The translations under genes and the position numbers were made by a program. Positions 11,048-21,107 of a stretch of 31,369 nucleotides of DNA are shown here, in pieces. How positions within the stretch are numbered: position 1 is the first letter of the stretch; each line of letters opens with the position of its first letter. The DNA comes from Spirogloea muscicola (taxonomy: Eukaryota > Streptophyta > Zygnematophyceae > Spirogloeales > Spirogloeaceae), in the NCBI GenBank assembly GCA_009602725.1, contig WELB01000032.1:669958-701326 (forward strand), written 5' to 3'. The notes under the pieces were generated by a model. The model made no database searches. It saw only the letters and a program-made list of their open reading frames with translations, and was not told where the DNA came from.

Positions 11048-13073
11048 ATGGCTGGCCCGTTCCTTCAAAGTGAGCCGAAAGGCAGACGACATAGTAGCGT
11101 ACAGGAACGCCGGCTGTCCAGGCTCCGCGCAGGTCACGGCCAGCTCCCGGGGGAGCCTGCGGCTGCCGCCGCCGGAGGCGGCGCGTGCTCCTGCCAGGTG
11201 GAAGGGCGGCCCGCCATGGAGCTCCTGCGGGGCCTCTGCGACGACCTGCTGGTTCTGAAGACCATGTGGTTCTCCAAGATCAGCGGCGACACGCACAAGG
11301 CGCGGCTCGAGTCCTTCGACGGGCCCCAGGCCCACGCCTGTGAGCGCTCCCCTCCCTTCTTCGCGGCACTACTGCCTATGCTGCTGGATGAAGTGATCCA
11401 TGCTAGAAGCACTCCTTCAGTGTGATACTTAAAAGGCACTGACAGAACAGGGGGGTCAGAGCAGGTTGTCAGCTTACTCGAGTGTGCAGCACATTCTCAA
11501 GCTGGCGCTTGACTTTTCCCCAGCGTTCCAAACGAGAGACTAGCGTAATGTACGATAGGGTGTTCACAAACTTCTGGGAATCCAGTAGATATGCGCAGCT
11601 ACAGTCATCGAGCAGGAAGAAGTCAGCATGCTAATTTAAGCTGCTACAATCGGCACCAATCCCTGCTGACTCTTTGGCTTGCCAAACACGTATGTCATGC
11701 TTGAACCGTGTGATTTTCACATTCCAGTCGATCTGAGGAATTCATGCACCTTGCTCTGCTGGTGCCGTTGTGCAGATGATCGCTTCCGAGCGAACTTCTT
11801 ACATGGCAGGCGACCCATGCTGCAGGCATGTGCCGCTGAGGTCCAGGCAATGCAGGACACGTCAGGACTGGTCTGGGTGGACCTGGGCGGCGGGACAGCT
11901 GAGAATGTGGAGATGATGGCTGACTACATGGACCTTTCCTTGTTCGAGAGGATCTATGTTGTAGACATCTGCGGCCCTCTTTGTGAGGTAGCAAGCAAGA
12001 AAGCCAAGCAGCGCGGGTGGAAGAATGTGGAAGTAGTGGAGGCCGACGTCTGCGAATTTGTCCCTGCAACTTCAACAGCCAAATTGATCACATTTTCGTA
12101 CTCTTTGTCAAGTATGTCAGCTCCACGAAGGGGGCTTCGCTCCTGGCCGCTCTGTCTTTTCGTGTGGCCCAGCTAGCGTTTGTATGGGACTCAGAAGAAA
12201 CTCTTTGAGCATGACCAGAGGCCATTAGCAGAGAGTAAGAGAGAGCATCTAGCAGCTATGTGGCACTTTCAGAAGGCTTCAAGCATGCCCGTGTACAATA
12301 GCAGCAGACACTAGCTCTCAAGATTTAAAGAGAGCTCACACTTGAGAGTACATGACGTGTTGGTTTGAGACTGGCACACACATTGACCAACTCATGGATG
12401 GGTGTTGCTTATGCAGTGATACCCCCCTTCATGGATGCAGTGGATAAGGCACTTGGCTACTTGGACCCAGCAGGGTTGGTTGGAGTGGCAGACTTCTACA
12501 CATCAGCCAAATTTGATGAGGCACCACGGCAGCACAGCTTTGTGACCAGGTGGTTTTGGCGAGCCATATTTGACCTGGATGGCATCGATCTGGGCCCCGA
12601 TCGCAGGGCTTATTTAGAACATCAACTCTCTAGAGGTGAGTGCATGAATCTCTAGTAACCCAGGCAACAACCCCCACAACTGACCTGATCTTCATATTGG
12701 CAGCTTGCTTGGCTTTGCTGTAATCACTAGCAAGGCACAATAGCAGTGCTACTTGCAGTACAGGGAATTCAAGCTTGCCTCTAGTGGCCTCTGAAGTTGC
12801 CAAAAAATGATATGTTCCATATTCACCGGACAGTAATGAGTCAAGCCCAAAGGGGTACGCTAGTCTTTGACATGAAACCCTACATCAAAGATGACCTTGT
12901 GTGCCCTCAATCACTAAGCATGTTGTCTCTGACCAATTGTGCACGCTGCTATTGCAGTTTATGAAGTAAATAGAAGTGGGCGCATCCCATATGTCCCCTT
13001 CTTGAGAGCTCCATACTACATCTGGTTAGGACGCCGTGACAACTCTGGTAGGTCACAAAGCAATGGTCAATGA
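11048..13073 (+). CDS. BtaB-type betaine-lipid (DGTS) N-methyltransferase, lacking a BtaA domain
   Basis: SAM-dependent methyltransferase that N-methylates diacylglyceryl-homoserine to DGTS, the betaine membrane lipid of many algae. Exons: 11048-11339, 11776-12111, 12417-12635, 12958-13073, all with matching phases. Seen in order: HKARLESFDGPQAHAYDRFR, the glycine-rich SAM motif VWVDLGGGTAENVEMMADY, IYVVDICGPLCEVA, ITFSYSLSMIPPF, WFWRAIFDLDGIDLGPDRRA, and the linker IPYVPFLRAPYYIWLGRR. In Chlamydomonas BTA1 this linker leads into the BtaA half (aminocarboxypropyl transferase). Here the frame stops nine codons after the linker (TGA 13071-13073), or after ten if a 51-base GT-AG intron at 13048 is removed. 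No BtaA motif follows before the next gene. The start could instead be the ATG at 11216; an open frame from 10917 in another phase lacks ATG and is not included. Confidence 0.85.
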
Positions 13074-13392
13074 CCCCAACTTCCCATATCCCATGTAGGG
13101 CACACCCACTTTCCCTTGGTCTTCTAAGCTAGGCAACTTAGCTGCCCCAGTACTGGAGCTCAGGCAGCAACTTTGCGATAACGCGCAAGCAGGAGGTCAA
13201 CAGAAGCCCCCAAGCAACCCTGCTGCAGCAGTCTGCCACAGCGCATGCAGTGCGCCCAGCAAGTAAATTTCCATTACAAGAATAAAAACGCACTGTACAC
13301 AGTGCTTGCAAGCTGCAATACACTGCCTTTGTCATAAGACAGGGCTGATTACGTAGGCATGCCTGAAGTAGAATATAATTCTGCCACCTGAT
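13074..13392. other. Spacer between convergent genes
   Basis: No gene seen. It holds a minus-strand TGTAA at 13274-13278, 115 bases past the stop at 13393, which supports a minus-strand transcript ending here. Confidence 0.45.
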
Positions 13393-15939
13393 TCACATGG
13401 TAGTAACAAGACCGATAAGTGCACTAGATAGAGCCCACACCATCTTTTGGTACTCTGTGCTTTTGAGTGGCCCTGGCTCGACAAATCTCATCTCCATTGA
13501 GAATATGTCCTGCACAACAGCAACAAATGTGCCTTCGAGGCTGAGTTTGAGATTGGAGTAGGTGTCGAGGGAAATGACCTGGACTTGCAACTTCCTTATG
13601 CTAAAAGTCCTAGATTGCATTCATCACAGGCATGCACTGTCACTCGAAAGAGAAAGATTCCACGAACATCCTGCGAGCTATGTATGGTAAAAGGTCTAGA
13701 TGATGAAGGCCAAGGTCATCGTGCTGAGACCAGCGTATGCATGTACAACCAATCCTTAAGTGCATGATAACGATGTTGGGACTTTTAGATAGCTGTGGAA
13801 TAACACATACTGCCCATCTGCTCGCCTTTCTCCCTGAATGGTGATGCAGAGGCTCCGACGGCCTCCCTGGTTTCGGTGCTCGTTCAGCCATATTCCCTGC
13901 TCAGTGCAACCCCACCCCGAGATGATGCTGGACTGTATGCAGATGCAAGGTGCTTGTGTTATCGCTCTCTAGGAGCCTGCATTCTGCTTGCACGATTCAA
14001 GAGAATGCTAGTAAGTTTAGGCATCACACACTAAGACCTGGTAACTACCTGCCAGATGCCCATGTTGAGTCGACCAGAGGTGATTGGGATTGTGAGTGAG
14101 CTTCCCATCATAGAGGCCTTGACATGAGCTGCAAGGAGACAAGACACTTCAAACTCTTTCATGACAGGAATCATATAATTTGCTCACCAACACAACAAAC
14201 CCATCATATCTGCAGAAAGCTGCACTCGAGGCAAAATCTTTCCTCTTGGACATCTGAACTCAGAAGGTGGCCATATAGGTTACTGTGGTCCACTTGTCAT
14301 TGACGTGACTTCCTCTCAAAAGCTCACTCTGGTTCTCATCACCCAGCTCAAGCTTTATGATGTGACCTGGACTCTGCAGTTGCTCTGACCTGGCATGTCA
14401 TCGTAACCCTCGTCGAGATGGCGATACTGGTTGCCCTGTGAACAACAACAGCAAAAATGAGTTTGGACACAATAATTGTTGCAGAAGTCCTTATTCCTGG
14501 AAAGATGTACATGTGGCCGACACGAGCAACCTATAGCACAGCTTTCTCATACCCTCTCATCTGAGCATGTATTATGCTGCATGGACTCGAGCCAGTGGAT
14601 CTTATAGCTGTTACCTCAGGCACGATACGATCAAGAGACTCTGCCATGTCCAGGGGCACATCAGGACTTGCATTTTCGTTGATTGTCAGGCTTGCTGATG
14701 TGTGAAGCACTGCAATCAATGACAGAAAGACCTTGAAGGCTTAATGACGAAGCGACAAGTGATAGCTTGCACTATACTTGAGGACTGACTAGAATACAGA
14801 GTTGCTGAGGCTGCCAAGCATCAACAATCTCAATGAATGATAGAAGAAAACGTAAAGGCCACCAGCTGCTGCTGTGGTAACAAATTTAGGATAGGAGGTG
14901 ATGACTTATATAATTGGAGGAGGAAAATGGAACCTCTTGCAATTGCTAATTGCACCCACCGAAGATATGGCAGATCCCAACTCGAAATGAGGTAATTTCT
15001 GGAATACTCTTCGTGATATGGGAGGTGATAATATGGCAGCCCCTGCAACAACAGCACTCCAGGCCCATCAATACCATCTTTTGGCGCTTGCTCACAACGA
15101 CGTCACGCAGCCTAGGAAGTAGTCCAGCTTCTTTGCACAAAGTTAATGGTGATTGGTGGAATTGCTCCTTGTGCTGCTTGCTATCATTGACTTCGCTCAT
15201 AATTCTCTTGCAGGAAAAGCAAATGTTCATCTCCAATGTGCTTCGATCTTCGCATAGATGTGAAGTACCTCTTGAAGGAGGGGAGCTCAATGGTCCTCTG
15301 CACCCACTCCGTGGCAGTGCCGCCGTCGGCTGGTCAGTCGAATACACGAGCTCAATTTCAGGCCCTCCTGAACACCACGCTTTGAAAGCGGCACAAGCTA
15401 TTCCTCCAGGAGCAAGGCGCGCTTCCACCCCCCCCGCAGAAGCATGAGCCGAACAAGGTCATTTTCCTTGCAAGCTCAAGTGTGCTGTATCAAGTGTGCT
15501 CAATTGCGCATAAGAGCTTGGCTTGAGTGAACCTGCTTGAGACCTCAAAGGAAGGAGAGGGTTTGGCGCTTCTCACTGATGGTCCCTGTGGCCTCGGCCA
15601 GCACTGGCCGCACTTGTCGCCTCAGACGCTCTCTCTGCGGGGGGGCTTGTATCTGCACGGAGGGACGCAGTCCTCTCCATCCCCATCAGTGCCGCTGATT
15701 GTTGCCACCACCGCCTCCACCGCTGCTGACATTGCCAAGCCCGCTGAACGCGCTGACAATCAAGATGGTGGGCATACCGGCCCCCAGAAGTGCTCCCTGC
15801 TGCAGGGCAGCAGGCGAGCCGGCGCGGCAGCCGCCACCGCCCTTTGCTGGTGAACGTGGCTCAGTGCCCCTGTGTCGCGGAGGCTTGCAGGTACTGCCCG
15901 CGAGGCAGCGGCAGGAGTGGCGGCGACGGCGGCCGCCAT
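13393..15939 (-). CDS. YjbQ/UPF0047 family protein with possible transit peptide and C-terminal extension
   Basis: YjbQ proteins are small beta-rich trimers; E. coli YjbQ has weak thiamine-phosphate synthase activity, but the true role is uncertain. Core exons: (about 15329-15297 start)-15269, 15042-14960, 14709-14615, 14435-14390, 14128-14049, 13896 onward; phases agree. Seen: WVQRTIELPSFKRGCHIIT, then VLHTSASLTINENASPDV (family signature), QYRHLDEGYDDMPAHVKASM, GSSLTIPITSGRLNMGIWQG, WLNEHRNQGGRRSLCITIQG. Two C-termini are possible: a stop at 13756, or splicing from a strong donor (CA|GTATGT, exon end 13769) to an exon near 13605 ending at 13393. The second is phase-compatible, adds about 70 aa ending in a hydrophobic stretch, and is followed by TGTAA. 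A candidate first exon (15939-15778) encodes an Ala/Arg-rich, acid-poor leader typical of chloroplast transit peptides; its junction is unresolved. Confidence 0.8.
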
Positions 15940-16200
15940 GGCCCCAGCTGGAGACGGAGGTAGCGGCGGACAAGGGCAAGGGAGCGCAGGAGCGGGATTG
16001 TGGATGTCGTCTTGCCGCCAATGGAGGGAGTGTGAGCGAGTAGCAAGCGATTAAACGTTGACCCTTAAGCGTGCTGGGCGTGCATTAGCCCTAGCTAATG
16101 GCTTCCGTGGTGGTGGTTTGGCTCCTCAGATATGCATATGCTCACTCGCGGATGTCAGTGTCCCCCTTAAGCTAGCTCATTACCCCGTTAAAAACCATTT

Positions 16201-16262
16201 GTAAGGCTAGGATTGGCCTCCCTGTCATGCGCACCGCGCGCTTTCTCTCTGACCCTACTCAC
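16201..16262 (+). repeat. Dispersed CCAAT-bearing repeat segment, inverted copy
   Basis: Reads GTAAGGCTAGGATTGGCC, then CATGCGCACCGCGCGCTTTC and TCTCTGAC. This is the reverse complement of the segment at 23,361-23,416 with few differences, so it lies in the orientation opposite to the other four copies. Confidence 0.7.
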
Positions 16263-16351
16263 AAGGCGGTCGATCGGGTATGTCACATGATGTCTCCGAT
16301 GACCAGCGTGCTGGGCGTGCATTAGGCCAGGCTACTGTGAGAGGCCCGCCC

Positions 16352-16430
16352 AAAGAGACGAGAGGCTGGCAAAGCCAGCCCAAAAAAGAATGGACAATGT
16401 CCAAAGCCAAAGAAAGAGGAGCCGGAAAAT
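16352..16430 (-). repeat. Dispersed 3' hairpin repeat copy
   Basis: Stem GGCTGGC (16364-16370), loop AAA, GCCAGCC (16374-16380), followed by CAAAAAAGAATGGACAATG, matching the block beside the hairpin in other copies. It is minus-sense, opposite to the neighbouring inverted segment at 16.2 kb, so the two come from different insertions. Confidence 0.65.
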
Positions 16431-17530
16431 GGACTACACTACAAAATACTGCAAAACATATAGACGATGCAGAGGGAAGCCTAATGGCTTCCGTCAACGC
16501 CATGGAAGGCAGTGGCCTGGCTAGGTGCGCGCGCGCGCGCCACAGGCCTGACAACCGATTCTATGTTGGCCAGGTACTTTTTCCATTGCCTGAGGCGATC
16601 ACCTAGCACGCATGATTGTGGGTGAACTGCAAATTGTTGTTCTCAGCAGAAGCGTTAGTATATATTGTGTGGACCACATATACTCGCAAGTTGACTCAAT
16701 TTTTGGTAGCCTAGCTACTCCATAAGGCTTGACAAGAGGCCTCCTGTTGCTCGAGCTGGTGAATCAGACGGACAACATCTGGGGGAGGATCAGGGCGCAC
16801 CGTGCAAAGGGGCTACGCGGGGCAACCATTGCCGATGTGCGGATGCCAGACATGAGCGCAGCGCGCTCTCTAGAGACGGTACTGATTGGCCTGCTGCAGG
16901 CACGTGGGACTTTGCTCACCAACACGGGGGATGCGTCGCACCGACATTTTGGGCTCCGCAAAGTTCTCATCACAGAACCACCCTTTTGAGAATCCTGTCG
17001 CTTAAACGCGGCGCGTACTGTTTGTCTAGCTTATGTCTTCCATGTGTACCAGTACCTTCTGTGACTTAGGCATGTCTTGCATTAGCTAAGACAATTTACG
17101 CCCGAGCTATGTGTCTCTTGTAATTCAGCAATTTAATGGTGATAGTGAGCCATTGCCCATTGCAAGGCCAACATAGCTAGCCCCCCGGCAGCAGAAGCAA
17201 TCCAACAATGGTGGGATGCCATTGCCCGGTTCAAGCCCATCTCAAATGAGATCTGTTTACAGCGAAGCTGTATGCCAAAGGGAAGAAAACGTCACACTAC
17301 AGCTTGATTGATCAAGAGCAGCATCTAGGAGATCTTTCAGCTGGTGCACTTGCAACTGCACGCGCGCAGGATTGCTTTAGCTTCTACTGAGAACGTCCAT
17401 TGATGTCGCAGCTAGGATGGCTGGGTGCAAGCAAGAGGTGAGAGGCCGTGGGCACTGGGCCTCTTGCTTGCGTTGGCAAAGGCCTGTACTGTGGAACTGC
17501 ATTTGTTGCTTGCACTTTCTACCAGGGCTT

Positions 17531-18255
17531 TCAGAGCTTTGCTGGTGCACCAATTTTGAAGACAACCTTGCCAATCACTTTGCGATGCAGCAGTGCTTGA
17601 AACGCCATGTCCGCCTGCCAGTAAAGGACACAGATCTATGAAAGGCCAGCTAGCAGATGCCGATGAAGTGCACAGTGGTCTTTCTAAAGAGGCAGGCCGT
17701 TCAGATGCCATGCCATTTACCTCAGATAGCTCGTAGCAATGAGAGACGTTGATGGTGAGGTAACCCTCTGCCAGCCACTGGAGAAGCTGTGTCATACTGT
17801 GGTGCAGGACGGACGGGTTGTTCGTCATATAGCTTCCCCAAAATAGCCCATGGATTGTCAGATTCTGCCACAAACCCAACCATGTAAGACCTTCCACTAA
17901 TCCACACAACATGCTTGAAGAAGGCGTACACCAGCTCATTAAGAATAAGCTGACTTGCAGCTTCAAGGTGACTGAAGTGACTAGGCAATAAGTTACCTTT
18001 ACCAAGACAATGTTGGCCTGTATGCTCGGTATGTCTCCGCTGGCAAAGCCAATGATTACGACCTGAGCGCCCCAGTTGAGGAGCCTCAAAGCCTCCTTGA
18101 ACTGAGACCCTCGCACTGGATCGTAGAGAACGTCAACCCCCCTCAGCTTTCTGACTCGAAGGAACTCTTTGACGCTTTTGTGCAGGTTCACTTTGCCAGT
18201 ATCAAGAGCACAATCAGCTCCAATGCTCTCAAGCAGAGCCACCTTCTCCTGTCCT
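17531..18255 (-). pseudogene. 5'-truncated MDR family quinone oxidoreductase
   Basis: Zinc-free medium-chain reductases of the quinone oxidoreductase class reduce quinones or enones with NADPH. Three intact exons remain: 18255-17997, 17864-17721, 17614-17531, with matching phases. Seen: GQEKVALLESIGADCALDTG, GVDVLYDPVRGSQFKEALR, VVIIGFASGDIPSIQANIVL, the conserved K-NL junction before GLFWGSYM, the helix with HSMTQLLQWLAEG, and the ending ADMAFQALLHRKVIGKVVFK. About 150 residues are missing: the N-terminal catalytic domain and the Rossmann AGGVG motif. Only about 640 bases separate the first remaining exon from the CENP-C start on the other strand, and they contain a retroelement tail. No stop or frameshift is seen in what remains, so it is either a young truncated gene or one whose front exons lie elsewhere. 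Confidence 0.75.
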
Positions 18256-18387
18256 CTGTTATCACAGCGGGTGCAGGACGTAAGTCTATTGAGGGGTAGC
18301 GTGCGCAGCCTAGACAGCTCGTGAATTAAAACTGACACAATGTTGCCCTGTCACTTGTGGGTCAGTGGACTTGAGGTTCATAACCTA

Positions 18388-18666
18388 CAGTAGATTGACC
18401 CGCTCAGTAACCACGGGTCAATACATAAAGGTCGCTAACCGATGCCTGAATAATAGATTGCAGATATGAAGCCCGTCTGCCACCAACTAGAGCTCGCCCA
18501 GCTTTCTGGGGCAAAGCATTAGCCTGAGCACGCTGCAAACAGGCCGAAACTCGTCGTCGCAAGAACGACAGATATGCAGCTGGCAAGCCCATCTCAGCCA
18601 AGAACACATCTGCATGTCGTGTGTAGCCTAGACTGGCTATGTTTTGAAGGAGAGCAAGGAAACGAG
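18388..18666 (-). mobile_element. Retroelement 3' end, copy A
   Basis: The minus frame contains GPRFLALLQNIASLGY, then LPAAYLSFLRRRVSACLQRA and AGRALVGGRRASYLQ, and ends SDLYVLTRGY-stop (stop at 18404). Copy B at 27 kb shares this block with about 15 substitutions in 88 residues. The stop codon lies inside a perfect hairpin, TTGACCCG (18395-18402) with CGGGTCAA (18414-18421). A shorter relative of the same ending is found in six further copies. Confidence 0.75.
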
Positions 18667-18807
18667 GACCTAAAAAGGAGGTGAATGGGAGCAAAGGCCG
18701 CAAAGCGAGCGAAAACGGCTCCCGCGCTGGCTGGCCCAACCCCGCCCTTTCCGCCGGTTCGAAAATTGCGGCCTTGAGAGACCGGCCGCTCCGCCCGCCG
18801 CCAATCG

Positions 18808-18872
18808 TCCCGCCGCCTTCGCCGCCGCCTCCGGCGCCGCCGCCTCCGGCGCCGCCGCCGCCGCCGCCGCCT
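18808..18872. repeat. (GCC)n-rich microsatellite
   Basis: Imperfect runs of GCC and CCGCCTCCGGCG directly upstream of the CENP-C start, probably in its 5' UTR or promoter. Confidence 0.7.
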
Positions 18873-18901
18873 CGAGCAGGCCCGTTGCGGCAGCCGCGCG
18901 C

Positions 18902-20685
18902 ATGCGCGTCGCTCCCATGGCGCTTGCAGGCCCCGCTGCCAACGCCGTCGCCGCGTCCTACAGCGAGGACGACGATGGCGACGAGGACGACCTTGCCAAG
19001 CTCATGCCCCTCAGCTTTGCCGCGAGCCGCCTGGAGTACGGCGGCGCACTGGATGCGAGCCAGCTCGGGAGTCGCGGCGAGCCTTCTGTGGTGTGCTCTG
19101 GCGTACGCAGCGTCGCCCTGTGGATTTGCTGCTGCATTGCCTGCTGGCTGCTGGCTCTTCCTGCTTGCGGCAGCCTGGCCTGGCCCGCCATACGTAGCAT
19201 ATGACCTTTGGCGCTCGGCAGGCTCAGAAGCGTGGAGCGGTAGATGAGCCCTTGGCGGAGAAGGAGAACCTGGCCCCGAAGCCTCATCAGGAGAGTCGCC
19301 GCGAACGGCTGCAGCACGCCAAGCGCCAGGGCAGCGGCCGAGCAACGAGCGCCCGCGCGTACGGCATGCTGCAGGAGCGCAAGTCCACGACGGCCACGCC
19401 GGCTCGCCGGAAAAGCGGCGGTCAGCACAGGCAGGGGACAGAGAGCAGCGAGCTGAGCATCAGTGGGCGGCGGATGCAGACACAGGCGGACCGGAGGCAC
19501 GGCACAGGGCGTGCCACCAGTGCTCGCGGCTTCAGCTTCCACTCGGGCTGGGCCGGTGGCGGCCTCCCCCGCACGCCCCAGCGAGCCGACGCTAGCCATC
19601 CTGCCACCGTGCAGCAGGACTCGAAGGCAAGAACGGCGGACAGCAAGGTGCAGCACTCGTCTCCCTTGGCCTACCACGACTGGCAGAATACAACCACGGA
19701 GCTCGCCGTCGAGGCCATGGCCTGGGACGCTGAGCAGCTCGAAGAGGAGGAGATGGCGCCCGCGCACTGGCAAAGCCCGAGGCTGCCACAGGGACCGGCC
19801 TCTAGGCACCCAGTCAGCCACGACCAGCCAGCTGGCACCGCAAGCAGCAAGCCAGGGGAGAGGCAGCATGATGAGACAGTCCAGGAGCTAGCAGCAGATG
19901 AGCTGCCGATGCTGTCCGAGCAAGCACTTGCGCATGCTGCCAAGATGCGAAGAGGAGAGAAGCTGAACGCAGAATGCATAGAAACGCCAGTGCCAGAGAT
20001 GCCAGACATGGAAGATCGGGGCCAGTCGCCCGAACAGGGCTCCACACAGACAAAAGAGGGCGACTATCAGCAGCACCTAGAAGCCATGGCAAAGGCAGAG
20101 CCGTCACCGGCTGCAAAGGCTGCTCCGTCAAAAGCAAAGCGGTTCAAGAAGGTGGCTCAGAAGCGGCGGCAAAGTCTGGCAGGTCATTATTGGACAATAG
20201 TTTGCTACATTTTGTGTGCAATTGCTTGAGCATAATTTCAACGTCACCTCGTGGTTATGTTGCATCCTGGACATACCTTTGCTTCAAAATATGCGCACTT
20301 GCATAAGCAGAACTGCAATCTCACCAAGAGGCAATTTTGTATTCTCACACCTACAGGAGCTGGAAGCAGTTGGTCTGGAGGAGTGCGGCGAAGCACACGA
20401 AAACGAGTGCGGCCACTGCAATACTGGCGAAATGAACGCCTCATATATCGCCGCCAACATGCAAGTGAGAACATTTACTTCAAGAGCTTGACACTGATGG
20501 ACACTTGACAATCTAGGTAAATTGTTGAAAGGTATGTCTGCTTGCTTTCTGCAGGTCTTCCCACTGTGGCATGCATAGAAACTGTGTCCCCGGAACCGCT
20601 CTGGCCACGTCCATCTGGCCGCAAGAGGAAGGTGTACCAGCCCCACATTGCCAACATCTCACCACAGCAAGCTCCAAGTCTGTGA
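18902..20685 (+). CDS. CENPC: CENP-C, inner kinetochore protein (plant type)
   Basis: CENP-C links centromeric CENH3 nucleosomes to the outer kinetochore. Exons: 18902-19090, 19222-20182, 20357-20464, 20555-20685; lengths sum to 1,389 bases (462 aa) with all phases matching. The diagnostic CENP-C motif spans exon 3: GGVRRSTRKRVRPLQYWRNE, with the arginine cluster that contacts the H2A-H2B acidic patch and the YW pair that contacts the CENH3 tail. It is preceded by KRRQSLAGAGSSW, as in land-plant CENP-C, and followed by LPTVACIETVSPEP. The protein ends about 40 residues after the motif with no cupin dimerisation domain, again as I remember for plants. The long middle exon is basic and low-complexity, with GRATSAR twice. 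Read without splicing, exon 2 ends in a spurious stop at 20229. Start could be ATG 18902 or 18917. Confidence 0.9.
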
Positions 20686-21107
20686 CCACGGGTTTCAGGA
20701 AAGCAGTCCATGCATGTGTTCACGGCCCCTTGTACTTCCAATAAGAGATATCAGCAGACAATGTTACACACTTGGCACAGCTTTGCTTGAGCCCAGACTA
20801 CTCTGCATCATAATTCAGCAACACATGAAAGAATGAAGTATACAGGTAAGCCACTGTATTTGCTACATGTTGAGCAGTAAAGGGACTAAAACTTTGAGTA
20901 CAGTGCCAAGATTGGGACTCATGATCATAATTGCAGGTCCACCCCATCGGACAGCTTGCATAAAGGTTGCAGCACGTTTAGGAAGGACTAGTAGGGCAGA
21001 CAGGCTGGTATATATATCACCACTCTGCTCCAATAGAAGAAGATAATACTCCACTATGGTATACAGAGCAGGTAGCTCACATGGCTGATCCTGCTGAACA
21101 TGACTGC
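20686..21107. other. Spacer between convergent genes
   Basis: About 420 bases between the CENP-C stop and the stop of the minus-strand membrane protein. Short open frames only; no recognisable motif. Confidence 0.5.

Larger units (their letters stand above)
15940..17530. other. Intergenic repeat debris, no convincing gene
   Basis: Holds an inverted copy of the CCAAT-bearing repeat (16201-16262), a hairpin repeat (16352-16430), two copies of GTGCTGGGCGTGCATTAG (near 16070 and 16308), two copies of TAATGGCTTCCGT (16095 and 16482), and a short (GC)n run at 16527-16541. A plus frame at 16729-16989 (86 codons) has no feature I recognise. Nothing seen at 17.0-17.5 kb. Confidence 0.45.

Noticed and set aside
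10917-11124. Open frame upstream of the BtaB-like gene as an extra first exon
   Set aside because: It has no ATG, starts right after a stop and is in a different phase; the ATG at 11048 already reads directly into the conserved domain.
16729-16989. 86-codon plus frame
   Set aside because: No recognisable motif, splice context or upstream signal; not enough to call a gene.
18404-19345. Long minus-strand frame of 313 codons
   Set aside because: Its right two thirds are antisense to GC-rich CENP-C sequence with no motif; only the last 90 codons (retroelement copy A) are meaningful.
19201-20229. CENP-C read as a single 342-codon gene starting at 19201
   Set aside because: The first seven codons and the last sixteen are intronic; splicing links it to an acidic first exon and to the CENP-C motif exon.
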